Of a stretch of DNA of 5,993 bases, positions 1-5,984 are shown piece after piece. The notes below the pieces were generated by a model. It made no database searches and had not been told where the DNA came from. It saw only the letters and a program-made list of their open reading frames with translations. The stretch covers positions 1-5,993 of the forward strand of contig ONVG01000095.1 in the NCBI GenBank assembly GCA_900321195.1. Reading direction: 5' to 3'. A program made the translations under genes and the position numbers. Numbering within the stretch: the first letter of the stretch is position 1; each line of letters begins with the position of its first letter. This DNA comes from an uncultured Eubacteriales bacterium. GTDB lineage: Bacteria; Bacillota; Clostridia; Oscillospirales; Acutalibacteraceae.

Positions 1-208
1 TCTTTGTAGTTGATGCCGGATAACGCTTTTCATCTGCGGCTTTTGTGTAAACAACGGTATCGGTGTCCAGATTTTCAAGGTACAGCGATTTGCTGATAGG
101 CTCGAAATCTATCTCGAATTCCGCAGCGCTCGCACTCAGCGGTGAGATGATAAGAACAGACATAATAACAAGACATGACGTTAAAAATGCTGCTATTTTC
201 CTTTTCAT
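1..208 (-). CDS. Serine-type D-Ala-D-Ala carboxypeptidase (peptidase S11 / DacA-DacF family), N-terminal fragment
   Basis: Only the first 69 codons are in the window; the gene continues beyond position 1. The protein starts with a clear signal peptide: basic MKRK, a hydrophobic core at about residues 5-24, and a cleavage site near SASA-A at residues 25-29. The mature part begins with the usual strand pair of this family (SLYLENLDTDTVVYTKAADE) and reaches YPASTTK at residues 63-69. There S66-T-T-K69 is the SxxK acylation motif of penicillin-binding DD-peptidases. Family members trim the terminal D-alanine from peptidoglycan pentapeptides outside the membrane. The start is well supported by AAGGAAGGAG at 219-228, ten bases upstream. 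The SxN and KTG motifs lie outside the window, so catalytic completeness and the exact paralog (DacA, DacB or DacF type) cannot be judged. Confidence 0.88.
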   Translation of the reverse strand, partial: MKRKIAAFLTSCLVIMSVLIISPLSASAAEFEIDFEPISKSLYLENLDTDTVVYTKAADEKRYPASTTK

Positions 209-297
209 TTATATATATCTCCTTCCTTTTTATTCACCTATGATACATTAACATGAGTGTATTTTTATGTCGGATAAAAACACAGAAAATAAAAGGT

Positions 298-326
298 AAT
301 ATCTAATATTCTACATTATTTGACAA
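298..326 (-). promoter_or_regulatory. Possible promoter of the carboxypeptidase gene
   Basis: On the minus strand TTGTCA (321-326) is followed after 17 bases by GATATT (298-303). The -35 is good (5 of 6) but the -10 is weak (4 of 6). It would give an untranslated leader of roughly 80 bases. The rest of the AT-rich spacer between this gene and the upstream terminator holds no other gene that I can see. Weak call. Confidence 0.3.
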
Positions 327-415
327 TAAAACTCAAATATAATAGTGCTTAATTATATCCTAACAACATTTATAATTATAGTTAATTTGCTGCAATTATA
401 TACATATATACAGAG

Positions 416-463
416 AATAAAAAAGCATGTACAGCAGACCGTATGGCTTGCCGTACATGCTTT
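416..463 (-). terminator. Intrinsic terminator of the amino-acid ABC importer operon
   Basis: Inverted arms AAAGCATGTACAGCA (422-436) and TGCCGTACATGCTTT (449-463) form a 15-bp stem, with one G-U pair in the minus-strand RNA and a 12-base loop. On the minus strand the stem runs into six Ts (424-419) and then ATT. It begins 16 bases after the ATPase stop codon, so it closes that operon and insulates the carboxypeptidase gene. Confidence 0.9.
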
Positions 464-479
464 AATGTTTTCGGTTATT

Positions 480-1274
480 TTAAAGCACCTTTGAAAGGAA
501 GTCTTTAAGACGCTGGTTCTGCGGAGCTGAGAATATAGCTTCGGGTGTGTTTTCTTCTGCGATAACACCGTCGTTGAAGAACATAACTCTGTCAGCAACT
601 TCTTTTGCAAAGCCCATTTCATGCGTTACTATGACCATTGTCATACCTGTTTTTGCAAGGGCTTTCATAAGCGAAAGTACCTCGCCGACCATTTCAGGAT
701 CAAGCGCGGATGTAGGCTCGTCAAAAAGCATAACATCAGGGTTCATTGCAAGCGCTCTTATGATAGCGACTCTCTGCTTCTGACCGCCGGAAAGACTGTC
801 GGGATATGCGGCAGCCTTGTCGGCAAGGCCTATTCTTTCAAGAAGCTCTTCGGCTTTCTTTTCGGACTCTTCCTTAGTCATTTTTTTCAGAGTAACGGGA
901 GCATACATTATATTTTGTTTTATTGTCATGTTAGGGAAGAGGTTGAACTGCTGGAACACCATTCCCATTTTCTCACGCATCTTATTGATATCTACTTTTT
1001 TATCTGTAATGTCCGTACCCTCGAACATTACTTTTCCGTCTGTGGGAACTTCAAGCAGGTTGAGAGAACGCAGGAAGGTGGATTTGCCGCAGCCCGAAGG
1101 ACCTATTATAGCAATTACCTCGCCTTTTGATATCGTTGTGCTTATGCCCTTCAGTACTTCATTATCTCCGAAGCTCTTGCAAAGACCGATAGTTTCTATG
1201 AGTACGTCTTTTTTATCTGTAGATTCCTTCTTTTTGGGCTCAGCTTTTTTATCTGTCTTTTTATTATCTTTCAT
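480..1274 (-). CDS. Polar amino-acid ABC transporter ATP-binding protein (GlnQ/ArtP type)
   Basis: This 264-residue cytoplasmic ATPase powers the importer whose binding/permease subunit is encoded just upstream. All ABC motifs are intact: Walker A GPSGCGKS (58-65), Q-loop VFQQF with Q108, signature LSGGQ (161-165), Walker B VMLFDE (181-186), D-loop SALD (189-192) and switch histidine H218 in VTHEMGFA. The motif contexts (NLFPNMT, DEPTSALDPEMV, THEMGFAKEVADRV) are diagnostic of the polar amino-acid (PAAT) subfamily. The substrate cannot be read from the ATPase. The start overlaps the end of the permease gene by 11 bases. AAAGGAG at 1286-1292 lies inside that gene, suggesting translational coupling. 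An unusual Lys-rich tail of about 22 residues (MKDNKKTDKK onward) precedes the first strand, where most relatives begin directly. No alternative ATG exists before the Walker A region. Confidence 0.96.
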   Translation of the reverse strand: MKDNKKTDKKAEPKKKESTDKKDVLIETIGLCKSFGDNEVLKGISTTISKGEVIAIIGPSGCGKSTFLRSLNLLEVPTDGKVMFEGTDITDKKVDINKMREKMGMVFQQFNLFPNMTIKQNIMYAPVTLKKMTKEESEKKAEELLERIGLADKAAAYPDSLSGGQKQRVAIIRALAMNPDVMLFDEPTSALDPEMVGEVLSLMKALAKTGMTMVIVTHEMGFAKEVADRVMFFNDGVIAEENTPEAIFSAPQNQRLKDFLSKVL

Positions 1275-2841
1275 TCTTCTTAAATCTCCTTTCGAGTGTT
1301 GAGCTGATGCGGCTGAGTATTATAACTATCACGAGATAAACTATTGCAACTGCGATAAGCGGCATGAATACATCGTATGTCTGCGCTCTTATGATATCGC
1401 CGCCCATTGTAAGATCCTGGAGTGAGATATAACCGCAGATAGCTGTTTCTTTAAGAAGTGATATGATTTCGTTAAGAAGCGCCGGAAGCATGTGCTTGAA
1501 GGCCTGCGGCATGATAACGCCGAACATAGTCTGTTTGTAGTTGAGACCAAGACATCTTCCTGCCTCAAACTGTCCCTTGTCAACAGCGTTTATACCCGAA
1601 CGGATGACCTCTGCAACATATGCTGCCGAGTTAAGACCGAATGCAACAACAGCAACGATTATCTTGTTGATATCTACTGCGCTGAAAATACCGTAATAGA
1701 TTATGAGGAGCTGGAGAACTGCCGGCGTACCTCTTATAATAGTAAGATAAAGCTTGCATATAAAATTGAGTATAACTAATGTTCCGTTCTGGTCGTGTAT
1801 GGTACGAACTACAGCTATGAGTGTACCGATAATAAGACCTACTATTATAGAAAGGAGTGTTATAAAGAGAGTTGTTCCGAGACCGTCAACAAGATAGCGC
1901 CATCTGTTCTGATCAATGAAATTCTGTTTGAACTTATCTATAAGTGAAAGTTCATCGTTGTCGGTTGAAGCCGCTGATGATTCTTTCACAGTCTTTCGGA
2001 TGATTATTACCTGCTTTGATGTTGTATAGGAGTCTGAGAAATCTACATTTTTCTTTCTCTCATCTGTTACAGTCATGCCTGCTGCGCCGACATCTGCCTT
2101 GCCTGCGTTTACGGAAGCTATGATAGAGTCGAACTTCATATTCTCGATTTTAAGCTCTAAGCCGAGGTCATCGCAGATAGCCTGCATGATATCCATATCG
2201 ATACCTGTTATAGTACCGTTGTCCATGTATTCATACGGCGGAAATTCTGCGTTTGTAGCGATAGTGAGCTTACCGCTGCGGCTTACATCCTTTTTCTTGT
2301 AGGGTTCTGCCTTGCTGTCGTCGGTGCCTATGTAGCTGTTGATTATCTGTTCAAGAGTACCGTCTTTTTTGAGTTTTGCAAGGGATGTGTTTATTTTGTC
2401 AAGAAGCTCTTTGTTTCTTTTCCTGACACAGAATGCGTAATCTTCAAGTGTGAATTCCTCATCTATTATCTTGATATCACTGTTTCTCTCGACAAAAGCC
2501 TTTGCCGGCTGTTCGTCAAGCACGATACAGTCAATTTTGCTTTGTTTGAGCGCCTGTACTGCATCTGCTGCTTTGTTGAAGCGTGAAACTGTAGCTGTAC
2601 CGTCTTTTTCATAGTCGGTAACATAGATATCGCCTGTCGTTCCAAGCTGTACGCCTATTTTTTTGCCTTTGAGGTCGTCAACAGTCTTTATATAGTCTTC
2701 GTTTTCTGCTGCGCTCGGCTTAGGGTCGTCATCAACTGCATAAATATGCGGTGAGCTGATGAACATTGTAAGACAGAGAGCTGCAAGAACAAAGGCCATA
2801 AATGCCGCTGCTGTTCTTTTGGTTCTGCTGGTTCTTAACAT
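1264..2841 (-). CDS. Amino-acid ABC transporter substrate-binding/permease fusion with a circularly permuted binding domain
   Basis: This 525-residue membrane protein combines ligand capture and translocation for polar amino acids. Order: signal sequence (basic 3-9, hydrophobic 11-31, possible cut after A35); binding half 1 (about 50-172); linker (173-189); binding half 2 (about 190-283); tether (284-314); HisMQ-type permease with about five membrane segments (roughly 321-512). The EAA loop is E426-A-G...G432...I443-M-P445. Half 1 (DLKGKKIGVQLGTTGD) is what normally forms lobe 2 plus the C-terminal return. Half 2 (KLTIATNAEFPPYEY) normally comes first, so the halves are swapped. Expected contact residues are all present once: G67-T68-T69, D109, the aromatic FPPY around 200-203, and G255, T257 and R262 of GMTVTDER. 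These match GlnBP/HisJ positions by recall. The chosen ATG follows GGAGGAA by eight bases. An in-frame GTG at 2877 is unlikely because it overlaps the -10 box. First gene of the operon; the ATPase gene overlaps its end. Confidence 0.93.
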   Translation of the reverse strand: MLRTSRTKRTAAAFMAFVLAALCLTMFISSPHIYAVDDDPKPSAAENEDYIKTVDDLKGKKIGVQLGTTGDIYVTDYEKDGTATVSRFNKAADAVQALKQSKIDCIVLDEQPAKAFVERNSDIKIIDEEFTLEDYAFCVRKRNKELLDKINTSLAKLKKDGTLEQIINSYIGTDDSKAEPYKKKDVSRSGKLTIATNAEFPPYEYMDNGTITGIDMDIMQAICDDLGLELKIENMKFDSIIASVNAGKADVGAAGMTVTDERKKNVDFSDSYTTSKQVIIIRKTVKESSAASTDNDELSLIDKFKQNFIDQNRWRYLVDGLGTTLFITLLSIIVGLIIGTLIAVVRTIHDQNGTLVILNFICKLYLTIIRGTPAVLQLLIIYYGIFSAVDINKIIVAVVAFGLNSAAYVAEVIRSGINAVDKGQFEAGRCLGLNYKQTMFGVIMPQAFKHMLPALLNEIISLLKETAICGYISLQDLTMGGDIIRAQTYDVFMPLIAVAIVYLVIVIILSRISSTLERRFKKNER

Positions 2842-2847
2842 TTTTGA

Positions 2848-2854
2848 TTCCTCC
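2848..2854 (-). promoter_or_regulatory. Ribosome binding site fixing the start of the binding/permease gene
   Basis: GGAGGAA on the minus strand lies eight bases before the ATG at 2841. Three other in-frame starts lie upstream: GTG at 2877, ATG at 2865 and ATG at 2856. None has a comparable site, and the ATG at 2856 overlaps this site itself. The downstream start also places the basic n-region right at the N-terminus, as expected for a signal peptide. Confidence 0.85.
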
Positions 2855-2875
2855 ATTAAAAACATGATACTAAAC

Positions 2876-2904
2876 ACTATAGCACAAAATATAAAATTTT
2901 ACAA
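2876..2904 (-). promoter_or_regulatory. Sigma-A-type promoter of the ABC importer operon
   Basis: On the minus strand TTGTAA (2899-2904), a 17-base spacer and TATAGT (2876-2881) match the vegetative consensus at 4 of 6 and 5 of 6. Transcription would begin near 2868, leaving about 27 bases of leader before the ATG at 2841. There is no room for a riboswitch or attenuator in such a short leader. Confidence 0.7.
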
Positions 2905-2969
2905 TATTATTTCCGAAAATTAGGCTGCTTGTTTATTGTTATTTGTATGTATCATATCATACGGAGCAG

Positions 2970-3024
2970 AAAAAAGTCCCAAAGCTCAGGACTTCGGCGG
3001 AGCAGAGTCTGAGCTTTGGGACTT
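2970..3024 (-). terminator. Intrinsic terminator of rarA
   Basis: Perfect 16-bp inverted arms AAGTCCCAAAGCTCAG (2974-2989) and CTGAGCTTTGGGACTT (3009-3024) enclose a 19-base loop in which a few more pairs are possible. On the minus strand the stem ends in six Ts (2975-2970). It starts 12 bases after the rarA stop codon and separates rarA from the importer promoter. Confidence 0.93.
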
Positions 3025-3035
3025 GAATTTGTAAT

Positions 3036-4301
3036 TTATAGTGATTTTATGCGTTTCCAGTATTCCTTGTACGCCTGTTCTGTTTTGTTTTCTCCGGGTT
3101 CATAATAAACTGTGCCAAGCAGAGAATCAGGCATATACTGCTGATATGTCCAGTGATAAGGATGATCATGGGGGTAGATATAGTTCTGTCCCTTGTTCTG
3201 TACCTCATCGCCGTCATAGTGCTTGTTTTGAAGCTGACGCGGAAAACCGCCGCCCTTTCCTGCCTTTACGTCCGCCATAGCCTTGTTTATAGCCATATAT
3301 GCGGAGTTGGACTTAGGCGAAAGCGCTACGAGTACGACTGCATCTGCAAGGGGTATTCTTGCTTCGGGCAGCCCTACCATAAAAGCAGCGTCTACAGCCG
3401 CCTTTACTATGGGTATTATCTGCGGATTTGCAAGCCCTACATCCTCACAAGCACAAACCATAAGCCTTCTGCATGCTGACGGAAGGTCGTCTGCGGCAAG
3501 AATACGCGCAAGATAATGTATTGCTGCATCGGGGTCAGAGCCTCGCATTGATTTCTGGAATGCTGAAAGGAGGTCGTAATGCTCATCGCCCTCACGGTCA
3601 TATCTTACAGCGCTTTTCTGTGTGAGCATCTCTGCCGTATCATCCGATATTATGCGCTTGTTTTCGTCAAGCGGTGAGGAAAGCACGCAAAGCTCCACAG
3701 CGTTTATTGCTTTTCGCACATCGCCGCCGCAGGCATAAGCTATATGCTCAACTGCCTTTTCGGATATCTCTATATCCTCGCCTGTTTCATTCTGCAATAT
3801 GTTTAAAGCTCTTTTTATGGCGCATATAACATCATCCTTTTCAAGCGGCTTGAACTCAAAAACGGTCGAACGGCTCAGTATTGCGCTGTAAATATAGAAG
3901 TAAGGATTTTCAGTGGTAGAAGCTATGAGAGTTATGCTGCCGTCCTCGATGAATTCAAGAAGTGTCTGCTGCTGCTTTTTGTTGAAGTACTGTATTTCGT
4001 CAAGATAAAGCAGGATACCGTTTATTCCGCTGAATCCCGAAAGCTCGTCAACTATGCTGCGTATATCCGCTGTAGTTGCCGTTGTACCGTTGAGCTTGCG
4101 GAGGGTTTTATTTGTCTGTCTGGCTATTATTGAAGCAAGGGTAGTTTTTCCGACACCCGAAGGGCCGTAAAAGACCATGTTCGGTATTTTTCCCGACTCT
4201 ATTATTTTTCTCAGCGGCTTATCCTTATCAAGAAGATGGTGCTGTCCGGCTATATCGTCAAGTGTTTTTGGCCTTAGTCTGTCTGCAAGGGGAGAGTCCA
4301 T
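3036..4301 (-). CDS. rarA: Replication-associated recombination protein A (RarA/MgsA AAA+ ATPase)
   Basis: RarA proteins are DNA-dependent AAA+ ATPases related to clamp-loader subunits and RuvB. They act at stalled or gapped replication forks and interact with SSB. The 421-residue length fits the family. Visible elements: N-terminal PLADRLRPKTLDDIAGQHHLL typical of RarA; Walker A GPSGVGKT (46-53); Walker B ILLYLDEI with D101-E102; sensor 1 STTENP (129-133); arginine finger in ILSRS with R144; and the sensor 2 region CGGDVRKAINAVE. The C-terminal tetramerisation part contains YDREGDEHYDLLSAFQKSMRGSDPDAA, EDVGLANP and the YPHDHPYHWTYQQYMPD block. Everything is intact. The ATG is preceded by GGAAGGTG at about 4307-4314. 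It is a single-gene unit with its own promoter and terminator, divergent from the acyltransferase gene. E. coli ycaJ and B. subtilis yrvN are older names for the family. Confidence 0.96.
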   Translation of the reverse strand: MDSPLADRLRPKTLDDIAGQHHLLDKDKPLRKIIESGKIPNMVFYGPSGVGKTTLASIIARQTNKTLRKLNGTTATTADIRSIVDELSGFSGINGILLYLDEIQYFNKKQQQTLLEFIEDGSITLIASTTENPYFYIYSAILSRSTVFEFKPLEKDDVICAIKRALNILQNETGEDIEISEKAVEHIAYACGGDVRKAINAVELCVLSSPLDENKRIISDDTAEMLTQKSAVRYDREGDEHYDLLSAFQKSMRGSDPDAAIHYLARILAADDLPSACRRLMVCACEDVGLANPQIIPIVKAAVDAAFMVGLPEARIPLADAVVLVALSPKSNSAYMAINKAMADVKAGKGGGFPRQLQNKHYDGDEVQNKGQNYIYPHDHPYHWTYQQYMPDSLLGTVYYEPGENKTEQAYKEYWKRIKSL

Positions 4302-4334
4302 ATTTTCACCTTCCGTATTGTCTTGTTTTTTACT

Positions 4335-4363
4335 ATAATATCAGAAATATAATATCTTATCAA
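4335..4363 (-). promoter_or_regulatory. Promoter of rarA
   Basis: On the minus strand TTGATA (4358-4363) and TATTAT (4335-4340) are separated by 17 bases. Transcription would start near 4328 with a leader of about 27 bases. The -35 box lies 28 bases from that of the divergent acyltransferase promoter. Confidence 0.65.
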
Positions 4364-4391
4364 CAAATTATGCTAAGTTTCAAATAAGATA

Positions 4392-4420
4392 TTTACTTTT
4401 TGGAAAAAGCGTTGTAAAAT
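4392..4420 (+). promoter_or_regulatory. Promoter of the PduL-type acyltransferase gene
   Basis: TTTACT (4392-4397), 17 bases, then TAAAAT (4415-4420). Transcription would begin near 4427, about 35 bases before the ATG. A second reading, TTGGAA (4400-4405) with TATATA (4424-4429) at 18 bases, is also possible. Confidence 0.55.
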
Positions 4421-4461
4421 AGATATATAAATGAAAATTATAAAGTAAGGAGCAGTTTACA

Positions 4462-5031
4462 ATGGAAATTTTGATCGAAACATCGGCACGTCACGTACAT
4501 GTGACACAGGAAACTCTTGAAACACTTTTCGGCGCAGGCGCAGAGCTTACAAAGAAAAAGGATCTTTCTCAGCCCGGTCAGTTTGCAAGCTTTGAAAAGG
4601 TAACAGTAGTAGGCCCCAAGGGTGAGCTTGTCTGTTCTATCTTAGGTCCGGTAAGACCGGCAGACCAGATCGAGCTTTCTATATCCGAAGCGCGCAAGAT
4701 CGGTATAGTAGCTCCCGTAAGAGAATCAGGCGACGTTGCAGGAACACCCGGCTGTAAGCTTATCGGCCCCAAGGGAGAGGTAGAGGTCAAAGAAGGCGTT
4801 ATGATAGCTAAAAGACACATTCACCTTGACCCCAAGACTGCCGAGGAGTTTGGTCTTAAAGACAAGCAGGTAGTAAGCCTTAAAGTTGACAGCGACGGAA
4901 GAAAGCTCGTATTCGGTGATGTAGTTGTAAGAGTAAGCCCGAAGTTTGCTCCGGCTATGCACATCGATACAGACGAGTCTAACGCTGCACTTGCTGTTCC
5001 CGGCATGATGGGCGAGATAATAGTTGACTGA
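4462..5031 (+). CDS. pduL: PduL-type phosphate acyltransferase (phosphotransacylase, PTAC family)
   Basis: The 189-residue protein belongs to the PduL family, zinc-dependent enzymes unrelated to classical Pta. They exchange phosphate and CoA on short acyl groups (acetyl-CoA or propionyl-CoA to acyl phosphate), feeding acetate kinase and ATP formation. The sequence shows both half-domains: SARHVHV with H11 and H13, the KKKDLSQPGQFASFE block (31-45), LGPVRPADQIE, ESGDVAGTPG, then AKRHIHL with R118, H119 and H121, and MHIDTDESNAA with H167, D169 and E172. These His/Asp clusters are the family's metal and active-site positions. The protein begins directly with the first strand and so lacks the N-terminal encapsulation helix of microcompartment PduL, which points to a free cytosolic enzyme. 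The start follows TAAGGAG (4446-4452) by nine bases. It is a lone gene with its own promoter and terminator and no adjacent ackA or shell genes. Acetyl-CoA as main substrate is inferred. Confidence 0.94.
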   Translation: MEILIETSARHVHVTQETLETLFGAGAELTKKKDLSQPGQFASFEKVTVVGPKGELVCSILGPVRPADQIELSISEARKIGIVAPVRESGDVAGTPGCKLIGPKGEVEVKEGVMIAKRHIHLDPKTAEEFGLKDKQVVSLKVDSDGRKLVFGDVVVRVSPKFAPAMHIDTDESNAALAVPGMMGEIIVD

Positions 5032-5045
5032 TAAATATCGCTGAC

Positions 5046-5086
5046 AAACAAGTCCGCCACGGCAGAGCCTGACGGACTTGTTTTTT
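5046..5086 (+). terminator. Intrinsic terminator of pduL, possibly used from both sides
   Basis: Arms AAACAAGTCCG (5046-5056) and CGGACTTGTTT (5073-5083) form an 11-bp stem, followed by Ts to 5086. It starts 14 bases after the pduL stop. In the other direction the stem ends in only three Ts, so termination of the convergent oxidoreductase transcript here is possible but weaker. No other terminator was seen for that gene. Confidence 0.9.
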
Positions 5087-5141
5087 GTCTTAAACATCTT
5101 TTTATACTGTTTGTATATTTATTATTATACTTATTGTAATA

Positions 5142-5711
5142 TCAGAATTCCATTCTGTCTATCTCCTCAAGCTTTTCGCTTATTATCTTTTCCGCATCTT
5201 CACCTTGAATATCAAGACGGTCGGCTTTTATCTCTATGCTTTCCTTTACGCCGTAAAGCTCGCTGAACAAAGCTTTTATATATTCATATCCGAGGTCGAA
5301 ATTTCCGATAACTCCGCCGGCTGTCGTTACATATATCACCCGTTCCGCATTGCATAGCTTTATGCGCTCACCCTTTTCATTATAGCCGAATGTAATGCCT
5401 ATCACGGAGCAATGCTCTAAGAAAAGCTTTAATGAAGCAGGAAATGAAAGATCCCAGTAGGGCGCGGCAATTAGTATCTCATCAGCCGAAGCAAGCGATC
5501 TTGCATAATTATAGCATTTATCTTCAAGATCATTTGCGGCTATGTCTCTTTCACGCTTTTCAAGTGCCGAACTGTTAAGCGGCATAAGCCCTATATTTTC
5601 AATCTTTAATTCCGTACCGCATGTTCCGAGACGTTTAAAAACCCTGTCAGCAAGTATCTTTGTTCTTGAATTTTTTCTTACGCAGCAATTTATATAGAGT
5701 ATTTTCTTCAT
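5142..5711 (-). CDS. Flavodoxin-fold NAD(P)H-dependent FMN oxidoreductase (azoreductase / NAD(P)H-quinone reductase-like)
   Basis: This 189-residue soluble protein has the flavodoxin_2 layout. A first strand MKKILYINC is followed by a phosphate-binding loop (CVRKNSRTK, 10-18). The segment APYWDLSFPASLKLFLEH (83-100) matches the azoreductase-type FMN-contact and dimer-interface block, and YVTTAGG (127-133) is the second flavin loop. Relatives transfer two electrons from NAD(P)H through bound FMN to quinones, azo compounds or other acceptors. The physiological acceptor here is unknown. The loop is less typical than the usual serine-rich version, and a CC pair occurs at residues 9-10. GGAGGT at 5721-5726 supports the chosen start. 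It is a single gene, convergent with pduL, with no partner gene in view. A generic NADPH-dependent FMN reductase is the main alternative name. Confidence 0.87.
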   Translation of the reverse strand: MKKILYINCCVRKNSRTKILADRVFKRLGTCGTELKIENIGLMPLNSSALEKRERDIAANDLEDKCYNYARSLASADEILIAAPYWDLSFPASLKLFLEHCSVIGITFGYNEKGERIKLCNAERVIYVTTAGGVIGNFDLGYEYIKALFSELYGVKESIEIKADRLDIQGEDAEKIISEKLEEIDRMEF

Positions 5712-5752
5712 TTGTCTCCGACCTCCGTTAAATTATCTGTTCTTTACTTATT

Positions 5753-5781
5753 ATGATATCATATTGCGGAAAAATTGTAAA
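5753..5781 (-). promoter_or_regulatory. Promoter of the FMN oxidoreductase gene, with a palindrome over the -10 box
   Basis: On the minus strand TTTACA (5776-5781), 17 bases, TATCAT (5753-5758), both 5 of 6 matches. A TG one base upstream of the -10 makes it an extended -10 promoter. A perfect 12-bp palindrome, TATGATATCATA (5752-5763), covers the -10 and could be an operator or chance in AT-rich DNA. The leader would be about 34 bases. Confidence 0.65.
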
Positions 5782-5798
5782 TTATTTTTAAAAATTCG

Positions 5799-5827
5799 TT
5801 GCAATAATGGGATTTTTAAGTTATTAT
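5799..5827 (+). promoter_or_regulatory. Possible plus-strand promoter without a clear gene
   Basis: TTGCAA (5799-5804), 17 bases, TATTAT (5822-5827). Downstream I find only very short reading frames (for example the four-residue frame starting at 5840), so any transcript would be non-coding or run past the window edge. Chance occurrence in AT-rich DNA is likely. Confidence 0.25.
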
Positions 5828-5984
5828 TATATTATAAGGATGAAATCTCTTTAAAGTAATATTTTGTGAATGGATCTACATATATAACAAGATATTTACT
5901 CAAACTTCCCACACTCCAAATAGCTTTAACCCCTGATAAACACTAAGAAAAACAGCAACAAAAAAGGCACAGTCCCCTGAAATG

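Noticed and set aside
320..343. Perfect plus-strand TTGACA followed by TATAAT
   Set aside because: The spacer is only 12 bases, and no plus-strand gene lies downstream before the convergent terminator.
353..622. Minus-strand frame running past the end of the ATPase gene
   Set aside because: Overlaps the 3' end of the ATPase gene in another frame and reads through the terminator hairpin; low-complexity Cys/Ile-rich product.
621..1130. Long plus-strand reading frame opposite the ATPase gene (also 817-1302)
   Set aside because: Lies wholly antisense to a gene with intact ABC motifs and has no recognisable domain or ribosome site; it is a shadow frame.
1993..2694. Two complete tandem substrate-binding domains, as in lactococcal GlnP
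   Set aside because: Only one copy of each lobe motif set is present; the region is about the length of a single binding domain.
2945..2962. GTATG-(8)-CATAC as an operator upstream of the importer promoter
   Set aside because: Five-base arms with a mismatched interior in AT-rich DNA; no better than chance.
3041..3280. Plus-strand frames opposite rarA (also 3153-3479 and 3283-3516)
   Set aside because: Antisense to conserved RarA C-terminal coding sequence, with no ribosome sites or homology that I recognise.
4726..5097. Minus-strand frames opposite pduL (also 4578-4820 and 4821-5060)
   Set aside because: Antisense to a well-conserved gene; one also reads through the pduL terminator hairpin.
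5832..5942. Minus-strand open stretch of 36 codons ending ...YVDPFTKYYFKEISSL, as a gene remnant
   Set aside because: No start codon with a ribosome site, no recognised family, and such lengths are common by chance; a decayed C-terminus cannot be excluded.
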